Of a stretch of 64,000 nt of DNA, positions 26,934-36,500 are shown one piece after another; the first letter of the stretch is position 1, and every line of letters starts with the position of its first letter. The translations under genes and the position numbers were made by a program. This stretch comes from Actinomycetota bacterium (GTDB lineage: Bacteria > Actinomycetota > Thermoleophilia > Gaiellales > Gaiellaceae): the NCBI GenBank assembly GCA_005888315.1, contig VAWH01000072.1:22072-86071 (forward strand). The letters run 5' to 3'. The notes under the pieces were generated by a model. The model made no database searches. It was not told the origin of the DNA and saw only the letters and a list, made by a program, of their open reading frames with translations.

Positions 26934-29900
26934 ACCCTGACGTTCCGGCGCGCCTGCGCCGAGCCGCCGCGGGCACGAGCGACCACGCGGAGCTTGTGTG
27001 GTCCTCGCTTCGCGGCGCGTGTCGCCCAGCGTGCCGTGTAGAGGCCGAGGTCTCCCCTACGAACGGTCCTGATCAGGCGCTTCCCATCGTAAAAGCGGAT
27101 TGCCGTGATCTTTCGGCCTGCCGAAGCCGCGACGGCCAGTGGCGTCGACCCTCGCACGCACGAGGTCCCGAGCGGCAGCAGCCAGGTGACGGTCGGCCGT
27201 GTGGTCCCGCGGAGATTGACTCGCTTGATCGTCGTGTTCGGCAGTACGTTGGCCCCGATCTGGTCGATGTTCTTGGTCTCCTGGTTGTCCTGCGCCAGCG
27301 CCGCGCCCTTGAATAGGCCTCGCCGCACGCGCGGGGCCGAGCGGGGAATCGGGAAGAGGGCCAGGCCGCTGGACGGGTCGTACAGCGCCGCCCCGAGCAG
27401 GACGCGCGGCCGGTACTGGATCACCAGCGAGAGCGGGTCGACCCCGGAGCCCCGGTCGGTCACCCGCGCCGCCAGCAACGGCCGGCCGGCGGTCACGCGT
27501 TTCGTCAGCAGCTTGAACCTCGGCGGCGTCACGTCGTTGATCCAGGAGCGGAGCAGGTAGGCCCCCGCGAGCGAGCGGCCGGTAAAGATGTCGCGGCCAG
27601 AGTCGACGGCGACGTAGTAGCGCTTCTGGCGCGGGAAGATCGCGCCGGCGACGCCGAGGTCGAGCCGGTAGTCGGCGCTGAGCAGGTTCGCGTTGACCGG
27701 CGTGCCCGGGTACCCCTGTACGTCGTTCTCGTCGCGCGAGCCGAGGAACCAGGGCTCGACCAGGGCTCCGGCCGAGACGCCGACGATCGCCACGCCGACG
27801 TTCGCGACGGGCTGGTTGACGTGGAGGTAGTAGAGCTTCTCGCCGCCACTCTCGTTCATCTGGGCGCCCGTGTAGGTTGGGGGCGGCCCGAACGGGCTCG
27901 CCGGGAAGCGGTATTGGCTGATGTTCGACGTGCCCGTGCGCGTGTCGCCGGTCTGGAACCGCTTCAGGGGCAGCACCGGACCGATCGCGGCGCCGGGGCG
28001 CTCGACGGCGAAGTAGTACGGGACCCGCCTCACGTCGGAGCCTCGCGTGAGCGTGATGAAGCCGTAGTCATCCCCGGTCGCGGCGCTCGCGTCCGCGCGG
28101 ACGACGACTGGGATCTCCGCGGTCCCGCCCGGCAGGACGGCGACGGACGCCGGCAGATCGATGAACGAGCCCGAAGTCGCCGCCTGGGCCTGGAGGCCCG
28201 GCGTCCACACGCCCGCGCCGCCGCCCGCGTCCCGAATCTCGAGCAGAAGCGAGCGCCGCGCGGCGCCGGCGCTGACGTCGAGGTCCTCGAACGAGAGCGA
28301 GACCGGCGTCGTAAAGAGCTTGGGATCGTCCGCCCGCGGAACGTTGACGAGGCCGGCGCCTTCGAGCAGAACCGAAGCCTCCTGTGTCCGAGCGGTGTCG
28401 CCCCAGGCCGCGCCGGCGGTTGACATCAGCGCCGACTTGACCTCGGCCGGCGTCCAGCTCGGATGCCGCGCGACGAGCAGCGCGACCGCGCCGGTGACGT
28501 GCGGTGCCGACATGCTCGTCCCGTCGAAGACGGCGAATGGTTCCCCGAGCGCCTCGGGCAGGGTCGCGGAAAGGATCTGACCACCCGGGGCCGCGACGTC
28601 GGGCTTGAGCCGGTGCCCGAAATCGGTCGGCCCGGCTGAGGAGAAGCTGGTGACAATGCCGCTGCGGCCGGTGTTGAGCTCGTTGAACGAGCTGGCGAAG
28701 CGGATGGGAGCGCGGCCGCCCTTGGAGTCCAGGTAGGCGCGAAGGCGCGCTCCGTCGAGGTCGGAGACCATGCCTGCGGCCAGCGGCAGCTGCAGGGGGA
28801 TGAAGTTCGCCTCGCCGGGGCGGTTGTCGACGAGGACGAGGCCTGCCGCGCCGCCGATCTCTGCGTTCGCGGCCTTGGTCGAGAACGCGCAGATGCCCCG
28901 AGAGACGAGCAGGATGGCGCCTCGGGCCGATTCGGTGGGGAGCGTGCCCCGGTTGTTCGGATCGGACGCGGGACCGCACAGATGCCGCTCGACCGGTCTG
29001 CCGTCCGTGCCGACGATCGTGCCGACGTCGGCGAGTGTCTGGTCGGCGGTCGTCCAAGCGCCGGGAGCCTGCTCGATGTCCGCGAAGGGGATGTTCTTCA
29101 GCGTCGCGGGCGCATCGCTCGTCGTCAGGCTCAGTGACGGCGCGAAGACGTGGCTGTTCGAGACGGCCGCAACCGAGATCGCGTCCGGCGCCGTCCCCGG
29201 GGAGCCGACCGAGCCGAGACCCCAATCGTCGCGGTCGTTTCCGGCCGAGATCACCGGCACGACGCCGGCGTTCGCGACGTTGTGGACGGCCTCGACGAGC
29301 GCATCGCTGACCGGATCGGCCTCAGGGCCGCCGCCCGAGAAGTTGATCACGTCCATGCCGTCGTTCACGGCCGCCTCGAACGCGGCGACGATCTGCGGCG
29401 TGAATGCGTCGTAGCCCGTCGGCGTCGGCGTGTTGAAGACGCGGTAGCTGCCGAGCCAGGCCCGTGGCGCGATCCCGCTCAGGCCGGCAACCGCCGGATG
29501 GTCGAGGCCCGGCCCGACGTTCGTGCCCGCGTCGCCGGCGGCGATCCCGGCCACGTGAGTGCCGTGGAAGGACGACCGTCGGTCGAGCGGCAGCTTGCCC
29601 TGGGCCCCGGAGCCCGGGCCTGGATAGGCGCGGGCGACGATCACCTTCGGCGTCGTGTACGCGGTCGCGCCGCGCGGGAAACCGGCCGGATAGCTGAACC
29701 CCGCCGGGTTGAAGAACGGGTTCGACTGGTCGATCCCGTCGTCGACGATGCCGATCTTGACTCCGTCGCCGCGGTCGCCAGTGGTCGCCCACATCGTGTC
29801 GGCGCCGATCACCGCGGGGCTGCGGTTGGTGTCCAGCTCGTAGCGGACGCTCGGGTAGATCTTCGTCACCGCAGGCAGGCGCGCGAGCGCCGGCAGCTTT

Positions 29901-30313
29901 CGGGCCGGGAGCGAGACGGCGAACCCGTCCATGACGACCCGGTAGCGATACGCGATTCGCGCCGACGGGATCGCGCGCCTGAGCTCAGCCGCGGCGACCC
30001 GCTGCGCGCGGGCGAGCCGGGCGAGGTAGGCGCGCGAGCTCGAGCTGCGGACATTCAGCCCCGTCGTGCTGATTGCGCTGAAGAGGTTCCGGTTGTAGGC
30101 GGCGAGCGGGGGCAGACGCAGGTCGGCGAGAACAGTGAGCCGGCGCGACGACGCGGACGGGATCTTCAGCGTCCCGGCGCGCACTCGCGGGAGGCTTCGC
30201 TCGCCGTACGTCCGGCGGATCGGCTGGAGCGTCGCGGAAGCGGAAGACGCAAGGATCAGCGCCGCGGCAAGCGGAAGAAGTGCAAGGCGGCGCAAGGTTT
30301 TCAGGGTAGCCAA
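26924..30313 (-). CDS. Large secreted subtilisin-like serine protease (S8) with PA domain
   Basis: 1129 residues. Signal peptide (LALLPLAAALILASSASA), an I9-type propeptide (VVMDGFAVSLPARKLPALAR), then the S8 catalytic domain: Asp in IGIVDDGIDQSNPF (about residue 191), His in FHGTHVAGIAAG (about 246) and Ser in FDGTSMSAPHVTGAVALL (about 600). The long His-Ser gap holds a PA domain (GAILLVSRGICAFSTKAANA). The remaining 500 residues are Ig/Fn3-like strands, a Vpr/cucumisin-type architecture. Exported, degrades extracellular protein. TTG start, 21 bp from the divergent fabI start. Confidence 0.9.
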   Translation of the reverse strand: MATLKTLRRLALLPLAAALILASSASATLQPIRRTYGERSLPRVRAGTLKIPSASSRRLTVLADLRLPPLAAYNRNLFSAISTTGLNVRSSSSRAYLARLARAQRVAAAELRRAIPSARIAYRYRVVMDGFAVSLPARKLPALARLPAVTKIYPSVRYELDTNRSPAVIGADTMWATTGDRGDGVKIGIVDDGIDQSNPFFNPAGFSYPAGFPRGATAYTTPKVIVARAYPGPGSGAQGKLPLDRRSSFHGTHVAGIAAGDAGTNVGPGLDHPAVAGLSGIAPRAWLGSYRVFNTPTPTGYDAFTPQIVAAFEAAVNDGMDVINFSGGGPEADPVSDALVEAVHNVANAGVVPVISAGNDRDDWGLGSVGSPGTAPDAISVAAVSNSHVFAPSLSLTTSDAPATLKNIPFADIEQAPGAWTTADQTLADVGTIVGTDGRPVERHLCGPASDPNNRGTLPTESARGAILLVSRGICAFSTKAANAEIGGAAGLVLVDNRPGEANFIPLQLPLAAGMVSDLDGARLRAYLDSKGGRAPIRFASSFNELNTGRSGIVTSFSSAGPTDFGHRLKPDVAAPGGQILSATLPEALGEPFAVFDGTSMSAPHVTGAVALLVARHPSWTPAEVKSALMSTAGAAWGDTARTQEASVLLEGAGLVNVPRADDPKLFTTPVSLSFEDLDVSAGAARRSLLLEIRDAGGGAGVWTPGLQAQAATSGSFIDLPASVAVLPGGTAEIPVVVRADASAATGDDYGFITLTRGSDVRRVPYYFAVERPGAAIGPVLPLKRFQTGDTRTGTSNISQYRFPASPFGPPPTYTGAQMNESGGEKLYYLHVNQPVANVGVAIVGVSAGALVEPWFLGSRDENDVQGYPGTPVNANLLSADYRLDLGVAGAIFPRQKRYYVAVDSGRDIFTGRSLAGAYLLRSWINDVTPPRFKLLTKRVTAGRPLLAARVTDRGSGVDPLSLVIQYRPRVLLGAALYDPSSGLALFPIPRSAPRVRRGLFKGAALAQDNQETKNIDQIGANVLPNTTIKRVNLRGTTRPTVTWLLPLGTSCVRGSTPLAVAASAGRKITAIRFYDGKRLIRTVRRGDLGLYTARWATRAAKRGPHKLRVVARARGGSAQARRNVRVCR

Positions 30314-30317
30314 GAAG

Positions 30318-30326
30318 CCTTAAACT
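30318..30326. promoter_or_regulatory. Shared -10 region of divergent fabI and protease genes
   Basis: On the + strand TAAACT (30321-30326) lies 8 nt before the fabI GTG; on the - strand TTTAAG (30323-30318) lies 4 nt before the protease TTG. The two hexamers overlap in CTTAAACT within a 21-bp intergenic gap, so one A/T-rich patch probably fires both ways. Confidence 0.45.
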
Positions 30327-30334
30327 CGCCCGCC

Positions 30335-31111
30335 GTGGCTGATTTCGACGGCAAGCGCGGCCTCGTCCTCGGCGTCGCCAACAAGCGCTCGATCGCGTGG
30401 GCGATCGCGAAACGGCTGGCCGACGGCGGGGCCAGCCTCGCCTTCACGTACCAAGGCGAACGGATCGAAGCCGGCGTCCGCGAGCTTGCGGGGACGGTCG
30501 ACTCGCCGCTCGTGACCGAGTGTGACGTCCGCTCCGACGACGATGTCGCCCGTGTCGTCGCCGAGGTGGGGGAGGCCTTCGGCGGGGAGCTCGATCTGCT
30601 CGTCCATTCGGTCGCATTTGCGGCCGCCGAGGATCTCGCGGGCCGCTTCACGGATACGCCGCGGGAGCGTTTTTGGATGGCGCTCGACGTCAGCGCCTAC
30701 TCACTCGTGGCCGTCGCGCGGGCGGCTGAGCCGCTGCTGGCGGCGGCCGGCGGCGGCTCGATCCTGACGATGACGTACCTCGGCGGGGAGCGCGCGGTCC
30801 CGCACTACAACGTCATGGGCGTCGCGAAGGCGGCGCTCGATTCCTCGGTGCAGTACCTGGCCTGGGATCTCGGCCAGAAGAACATCCGCGTCAACGCGAT
30901 CTCGGCGGGGCCCGTCCGAACGCTCGCCGCCCGCTCGATCGCCGGCTTCCCGACGATGGAGGCGATCGTCGAGGAGCGCGCCCCGCTGCGCCGCCATATC
31001 AGCGCCGACGACGTCGGTGCCGCGGCCGCGTTCCTGCTCTCGGACGATGCTCGCAACGTGACCGGGACGACGCTCTACGTTGATTCCGGGTATCACGCGA
31101 TGGGGATGTAA
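30335..31111 (+). CDS. fabI: Enoyl-[acyl-carrier-protein] reductase (NADH)
   Basis: Last reduction step of fatty acid elongation. 258 residues, SDR fold of the FabI type: GLVLGVANKRSIAWAIAKRL (the N-terminal NAD motif with ANxRSIAW), LLVHSVAFA, the catalytic pair in MTYLGGERAVPHYNVMGVAKAAL split across Tyr and Lys, and VNAISAGPVRTLAARSI. Ends GYHAMGM, the typical FabI terminus. GTG start with a TAAACT -10 box 8 nt upstream. Triclosan/isoniazid-type target. Confidence 0.94.
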   Translation: MADFDGKRGLVLGVANKRSIAWAIAKRLADGGASLAFTYQGERIEAGVRELAGTVDSPLVTECDVRSDDDVARVVAEVGEAFGGELDLLVHSVAFAAAEDLAGRFTDTPRERFWMALDVSAYSLVAVARAAEPLLAAAGGGSILTMTYLGGERAVPHYNVMGVAKAALDSSVQYLAWDLGQKNIRVNAISAGPVRTLAARSIAGFPTMEAIVEERAPLRRHISADDVGAAAAFLLSDDARNVTGTTLYVDSGYHAMGM

Positions 31112-31128
31112 CGCGACCGCCGGGCCGG

Positions 31129-31587
31129 CTAGAGCGCCTTCGCAGCCGCCAGTAGCACGTCGAAGTCCGGCACCTCGGCGTCTTCGTAGGCCCAGACGCC
31201 GCGCACCGTCGCCGTTCGGTCGACCAGGAAGGCCGAGCGGTGCGGGACGTCCTTGAAGCCGCGGAACTCAGACGCGATCCCAAATCCCTCGATCGCCTCG
31301 GCATTCCAGTCCGAGAGGAGCGGGAAGTTCAAGTCGAGCGCCTGGATCCAGGCGATGTGCGTCCAGGGCGAGTCGCGCGAGATGCCGAACCTCTGGACGC
31401 CGGCTTGGTCGAACTCCGCGCTCCTGTCACGCAGGAGCTCCATCTCGTTCGTTCAGGTCGAGGACCAGTCGAAGAGGTAGAAGAGGAACAGGGCGGGGCG
31501 CTCGGTGACGAGGTCGCGCAGCGAGATCGGCTCCTGCGGCGCGAGCCAGACGGTTGCGTCGGGGATCTGGTCGCCGCGAGCGCGCAT
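31129..31587 (-). CDS. Peroxiredoxin selenoprotein (TxxU-type, in-frame TGA)
   Basis: 152 residues if TGA at 31455-31453 is selenocysteine (residue 45). The frame reads PALFLFYLFDWSST-U-TNEMELLRDRSAEF: the AhpC/TSA peroxiredoxin active-site loop, normally FxPVCTNE, with the peroxidatic Cys replaced by the TGA-coded residue. Downstream family motifs follow without interruption: FGISRDSPWTHIAW, LNFPLLSDWN, FLVDRTATVRGVWAYED. A SECIS-like hairpin starts 14 nt after the TGA. The N-terminal RARGDQIPDATVWLAPQE is the usual strand before the loop. Reduces hydroperoxides; no resolving Cys is seen. Standard gene calling would start at the Met after the TGA and lose the active site. Confidence 0.87.
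31420..31438 (-). promoter_or_regulatory. SECIS-like hairpin of the peroxiredoxin gene
   Basis: On the minus strand GCTCCTG - CGTGA - CAGGAGC: a perfect 7-bp stem with a 5-nt loop containing GU, 14 nt after the TGA. Same geometry (7-bp stem, 5-nt loop) as the hairpin at 25542. Confidence 0.6.
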
Positions 31588-31644
31588 GGAGCGGAGCTTA
31601 AAGCTGCAGGTCGATGATTTCCGCCCCGCGCGGAGTCCGACGCT

Positions 31645-32619
31645 TCAGGGAGTGATCAGCGCGACGTCACGGGTCGCGGGGGCAAGGCGGGTCGAGCTTC
31701 GGCGGTTGCCCGCGAACTCGGTGACGATTCCCTGGGAGAGCGAGGCGGTGGCGACAAGGCCACGCTCGATCGAAAGATTGAACGAGCCGGTCGGTGTTTG
31801 GATCGTCCTGACGAGCCGCCGCGTGCGCCAGTCGAAGACCCGCAGGCGGCCCGAGTTTCCGCTCGAGACGTAGGCGTAGCGCCCGAACGCCGGCAGTCCG
31901 TCGGCATCGTCGAAGCGGACGTGCCCGGGGGCGCGGCCGCAGTAGAGGGTTGCCACCGGGCGCTTGGTGCGTGCGTCGAACACGCGCACGAAGGGCCGGT
32001 CGTCGTAGGTGACCCAGACGTAGCGCCCGTCGGGGGTGAACGCCAGATCGTGTGCAAGGCCCTTCGGGTCGACGTGCCCGATGACGCGCGGCCTCGCGAT
32101 GCGGCCCGTTGCGCGACTCGTGTCCAGAACTGTGATCGAGGTTGCGCGCTCGCCGAGCGCGACCCAGAGCCGTCGCTCGTCGGGAGCAAACGCCATGTGG
32201 TGCGCGCCACGGCCGACAAAGACTTTGCGGATGACCCGCCCGAGGATGACGGCGAGCTGGCCCCGCGCGTCGTCCGTCACGTAGAGGTAGTCGCCGTCCG
32301 GTGCAAAGGCGGCGATGTGCGGCGAGCCAAAACCTCTGATTACCTTCTTGATGCGCAGAGTCCTCGGGTCGACGAGCGTGACCGCGCCGGCCCGCGTGCT
32401 GACAACGGCGGCCGCGCCGGCGTACGCCTCGACGTTCTGCGGATCGGCCGGAACTCGGAGGCGCTTCACGACCCGGCCCGACGGCAGCGAGGCGACCACG
32501 AGCTGGTTCAGGGTCTCGGCCGTGACGAGCGCGTAGGTCGGGCGCCCGCCTCCCCCGCGGGCCTGCGAGGCGGGTGTGAGGACCGCGCCGATCAGGACGG
32601 CGAGCACGGCGAGCTTCAT
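31645..32619 (-). CDS. Secreted YVTN-type beta-propeller protein
   Basis: 324 residues. Signal peptide (KLAVLAVLIGAVLTPASQA) followed by YVTN/cytochrome D1-like blades: PHIAAFAPDGDYLYVTDDARG, HHMAFAPDERRLWVALGE, HDLAFTPDGRYVWVTYDDRP. Probably a seven-blade propeller; no catalytic residues identified. ATG 32619 chosen because it starts the signal peptide and gives one compact domain. The divergent GAF gene starts 55 bp away. Confidence 0.78.
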   Translation of the reverse strand: MKLAVLAVLIGAVLTPASQARGGGGRPTYALVTAETLNQLVVASLPSGRVVKRLRVPADPQNVEAYAGAAAVVSTRAGAVTLVDPRTLRIKKVIRGFGSPHIAAFAPDGDYLYVTDDARGQLAVILGRVIRKVFVGRGAHHMAFAPDERRLWVALGERATSITVLDTSRATGRIARPRVIGHVDPKGLAHDLAFTPDGRYVWVTYDDRPFVRVFDARTKRPVATLYCGRAPGHVRFDDADGLPAFGRYAYVSSGNSGRLRVFDWRTRRLVRTIQTPTGSFNLSIERGLVATASLSQGIVTEFAGNRRSSTRLAPATRDVALITP

Positions 32620-32674
32620 GCAATTCGTACGACCGAGCGCCCGGCCGCCGTCCCCGCGCGGAATAATCAAGGCG

Positions 32675-33166
32675 ATGGAGGAAGGGCAGGAACGAGCCGT
32701 TGCCACGCTGAGCGCCGAGACCTCGCTGCCGGGCTTGCTCCACGCCGCGACGCGGGAATTCCTCGAGATCGTCGATGGCGATGCCTCCGCGATCTCGCGG
32801 GTTGTCGGTGACGTCTTGATCCAGGTCGCCGAACGCGCCCGCGACGATCGCACCCTCGTTCTGGGCCACGGCTATCTGATCTCCGATTTCCCGCTGACCG
32901 AGGCGGCCTTGCGCCACGACGAACCGCACTGCGTCTCGCTGCTCGATCCCGATCCCGATCCGCGGGAGGCGTCGCTGCTCCGCGAGCTGAAGCTCGATTC
33001 GCTGCTGATGCTGCCGCTGATGGGGCCGGCGGGCGGCTGGGGCCTCGCCGAGATCTATGTCAACGGGCGGAGCTTCGATGGGGACGACGTCGCCCGGGCG
33101 CGCCCACTCGCGGCGGCTTTCGGCGAACGGCTCGCTGCCCTACCCTCGCCGGCGTCCGGCCGCTAG
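32675..33166 (+). CDS. GAF-domain protein
   Basis: 163 residues. A single GAF-like domain: LPGLLHAATREFLEIVDGDASAISRVVGD at the start, a central region with HGYLISDFPLTEAAL, and the closing strands LLMLPLMGPAGGWGLAEIYVNG, typical of GAF domains of the phytochrome/FhlA type. Stand-alone GAF proteins bind small ligands or partner with kinases; no partner is adjacent. ATG 32675 has a TAATCA box just upstream. The 3' end overlaps the convergent zinc ribbon gene by 27 nt. Confidence 0.72.
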   Translation: MEEGQERAVATLSAETSLPGLLHAATREFLEIVDGDASAISRVVGDVLIQVAERARDDRTLVLGHGYLISDFPLTEAALRHDEPHCVSLLDPDPDPREASLLRELKLDSLLMLPLMGPAGGWGLAEIYVNGRSFDGDDVARARPLAAAFGERLAALPSPASGR

Positions 33167-33496
33167 CCCGCGCACGGTCTCCAGCAGGCGCGGCCGCGAA
33201 GCCTTGGGCGGGCCGTGCACGAGGATGAATCGCGCCAGCCGCTGCGCCTCTTCCTCGTCGAGGGAGACGGCCGCTTCGGCGCTGCCGGTCTCGTTCCAGA
33301 CGCTGAAGCGAATGTGGCGCTCGGGCTCGCTGCTTCCGAAGTAGCGCGAGACGCGGAGCGCCTTGCCTTGATCCCCCTCGAGCTCCTCGTGCGGGCGAAA
33401 GAACTCGACGAGCTTCCGCCGCTGCGGCGCAGAGCACCAGGGGCAGTAGTGGAACCTCGCCTCGACGGGTCCGCCGCACTCCGGGCAGTCGCGCAT
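33140..33496 (-). CDS. Zinc-ribbon hypothetical protein
   Basis: 118 residues. The N-terminus has a two-knuckle zinc ribbon: CPECGG and, 12 residues later, CPWCSA. The rest is a soluble domain of unknown type (RVSRYFGSSEPERHIRFSVWN, SLDEEEAQRLARFILVHGP). ATG with AGGAGG about 8 nt upstream on the minus strand. Downstream of ileS on the same strand. Function not assigned. Confidence 0.7.
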   Translation of the reverse strand: MRDCPECGGPVEARFHYCPWCSAPQRRKLVEFFRPHEELEGDQGKALRVSRYFGSSEPERHIRFSVWNETGSAEAAVSLDEEEAQRLARFILVHGPPKASRPRLLETVRGLAAGRRRG

Positions 33497-33589
33497 CCGC
33501 GCCTCCTTCCCCCAGAGGCTACAACGGCGCGCCGGCGTCCGGAAGAGGCGTGCCTCCGTGCGAGGACGGAGACAGGCTCCGAAGAGACG

Positions 33590-36500
33590 TTACGCCTTAG
33601 CGATCTGCGGCTCCGCCGAGCCGCCGTCGGTGTCGATCTCGACGGCCAGCGTCTCCTGCTTGATCCAGTCCTCGTGCTGCAGCAGCTCCTTCTGCGCCGC
33701 CGGCAGGGTGATCCGGATCCGGTCGGTCAACTTCAGGCCCTGCTCCTTGCGCAGCGAGTTGATCCGGTGGATCAGATCGAGCACGAGGGCTTCGAGCTCG
33801 AGCTCCGCATCGAGGGCGGTGTCGAGCGCGACCGTGACGCCGTCGCCGCTCGCGACCGCCCAGCCTTCCTTGCCCGTCCGCTCGACCAGGACCTCGTCGG
33901 GGCCGAGCTCGTGCTCGCCGACGCGGAAGCGGCCGCCGTCGAGCTCCTCGAACTCGCCGGCTTCGAGCGCGGCCCTCACCGGCCGGAGCTCCTTACCGAG
34001 CTTCGGGCCGAGCACGGGCAGGTTCGGCTTCACGCGCAGCTCCGTCGCCTCGACCGGCCCGAGCTCGACCTGCTTGACTCGCAGCTCGTCGCGCACCTCG
34101 GCCGCGTGCTCGTCGGAGAGCCACGTACCGTCCACGACCAGCCGTCGCAGCGGTTGGCGCACCTTCAGGCCCGCGGACTGCCGCGCCATGTGGCCGAGAC
34201 GCACGACGCGCCGCGTCTCAGCGATCTCGCTCAAGAGAGTCTCGTCACGCGCCCGTTCCTCGGGCCAGCCTGCGAGGAACACCGACGCGGCACCATGAGG
34301 AACGAGATTCCGCCACAGATGCTCGGTGAGGAAGGGCATCACCGGCGCGATCACACGAACGCCCTGAACGAGGGCGTGCCACAAGGTGCGCAGAGCGACC
34401 TCGTCGCCGTCCCAGAAGCGACGGCGCGAGCGGCGGATGTACCAGTTCGAGAGGTCGTCGACGAAGTCGTCGAAGGAACGGATCACATCGATGGTGCGGA
34501 ACTCCTCGTAGGCCGAGGTCGCGTCTGCAACGAGCTGCGCCGTCCTGGCCACCACCCAGCGGTCGAGCGGCTGCAGCTCGGCGTCCGGACCGCCCTCCAG
34601 GTCTTCGAGCCGTGGCCGGAAGCCGTCGATGTTGCCGTAATCGACCAGGAACTTGACCGAGTTCCAGAGCGTCAGCAGCCGCCGCTTCACCTCCTCCGCG
34701 GGCGCGAAGCCGAAGCGGATGTTCTGCGTCGGCGGCTGCTGGCAGTAGAGCCAGCGCATCACGTCGGCACCCATCCGCTCGAACGCCTCCTCGGCCTCGA
34801 TCAGGTTCCCCCAGGAGCCGTGCATCTCGCGGCCCTCGGCGTCGAGCAGCTTCTCGTAGGTGAGCACCTGCCGGTACGGCGCCTTCCCGGTCAACGCGAC
34901 CGACATGAACATCAGCGAGTAGAGCCAGAGCCGGATCTGCTCGCGCATCTCGGAGACCCAGTGCGCCGGGAACCACTCTTCCCAGTAGCTCTGGTCGGGC
35001 AGGTCGGCGTGGGAGAGCTCGCGCGAGGCTCCGGTCGCGTAGCCGCCCTCGATCCACTCGGGGTTCTGCCAGCCGAGCGTCGAGAAGGGGACGATGCCGG
35101 CGTCGAGCCAGACGTCGCCGACCTCCGCCACACGCTTGACCGGCTCGCCGCAGGACTGGCAGCGGATGAGCACGCGATCGATCCAGGGCCGGTGCAGCTC
35201 CTCGAGCTGCTCGATGCCTTCGACCGCGCGGTCCTCGAGCTCGGCCCTGGAGCCGATCACGTTCAGCTCTCCGCACGTGCAGCGGTAGAACGGCAGCGGC
35301 AGCCCGTAGAAGCGGCGGCGCGAGATGTTCCAGTCGTCCATGTTTCGCAGCCAGTCGTCCATCCGCTTGCCGTACTGCGGCGGCGTCCACTCGACCGTCG
35401 CGTTCGCGTCGAGCAGCGGCTGCCGGATCTCCTCGACGCTGATGAACCAGTCGTCGGAGACGCGCCAGATCAACGGCGTGTCGCAGCGCCAGCAGTGTGG
35501 GTAGCGGTGCTCGTAGAGGCCGGCCTCGACGAGCAGCGCCCGCTCACGCAGATCGCCTGCGATCTGGTCGGCGGCGTCGCCTGTCGACGTCCCGTGCAGC
35601 CAGCCGTAGTCCTCGTAGAAGCGGCCGGCTTCATCGACCGGCGTCAGGACGGGCAGGCCTTCGCGGCGGCCGAGCTCGAAGTCCTCTTGGCCGGCGCCGG
35701 GCGCGATGTGGACGATCCCGGTGCCTTCCTCGAGCGAGACTTCCTCCCAGGCGACGGCGCGGTGCTCGACCTCGGCGGCTGCGGGCAAGTGGTCGTACGG
35801 CCCTCGGTAGCGCCAGCCGACGAGCTGCTCGCCGCGCAGCACCTCTTCGAACGTCTCGTCCGGGTAGCGCGCGACCGCCACCCATTCGCCGTTTTCGCGC
35901 CGGCCGTACTGCGCGTCCGGATCGACCGCCGCGGCCACGTTCGCAGGCAGCGTCCAAGGCGTCGTCGTCCAGACGACTAGGTACTCCCGCTCGCGCTCGA
36001 GCAACGGGAAGCGCACGTACAACGACGGGTCGGCACGCTCCTGGTAGACGCCGGCCTGAGTCAGCTCGTGCTGGGAGAGTGAGGTGCCGCAGCGCGGGCA
36101 CCACTCGGTCGAGCGGTGGCCGAGGAAGAGCCAGCCTTTCTCGTCCACGACCTTGAGGAAGCGCCAGATGTACTCCATGTTGGTGTCGCTGAACGTGAAG
36201 TAGTCGTTGCCCCAGTCCATCCACTGACCGAGCCGCTTGCAGCCGCGCGTCAGTTCCTCGGCCGCCCAAACGACCACCTCGCGGCACTTGGCGGCGAACT
36301 TCTCGAGCCCGTACTCCTCGATCTCGCGCTTCGAGTTGAGCCCCAGTTGGCGCTCGACGCCGACCTCGATCCAGAGCCCCTGGCAGTCGAAGCCGTTCTG
36401 GTAACGCTGGTCGAAGCCGCGCAGCGCCTTGTAGCGCTGGAAGACGTCCTTGAGCGTCCGGCCCCAGGCCGTATGGACGCCGAGCTTCTTGTTGGCGGTG

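Noticed and set aside
33215..35980. A 921-codon open frame on the + strand
   Set aside because: It is antisense to ileS; high GC keeps it open. The ileS strand carries all synthetase motifs.
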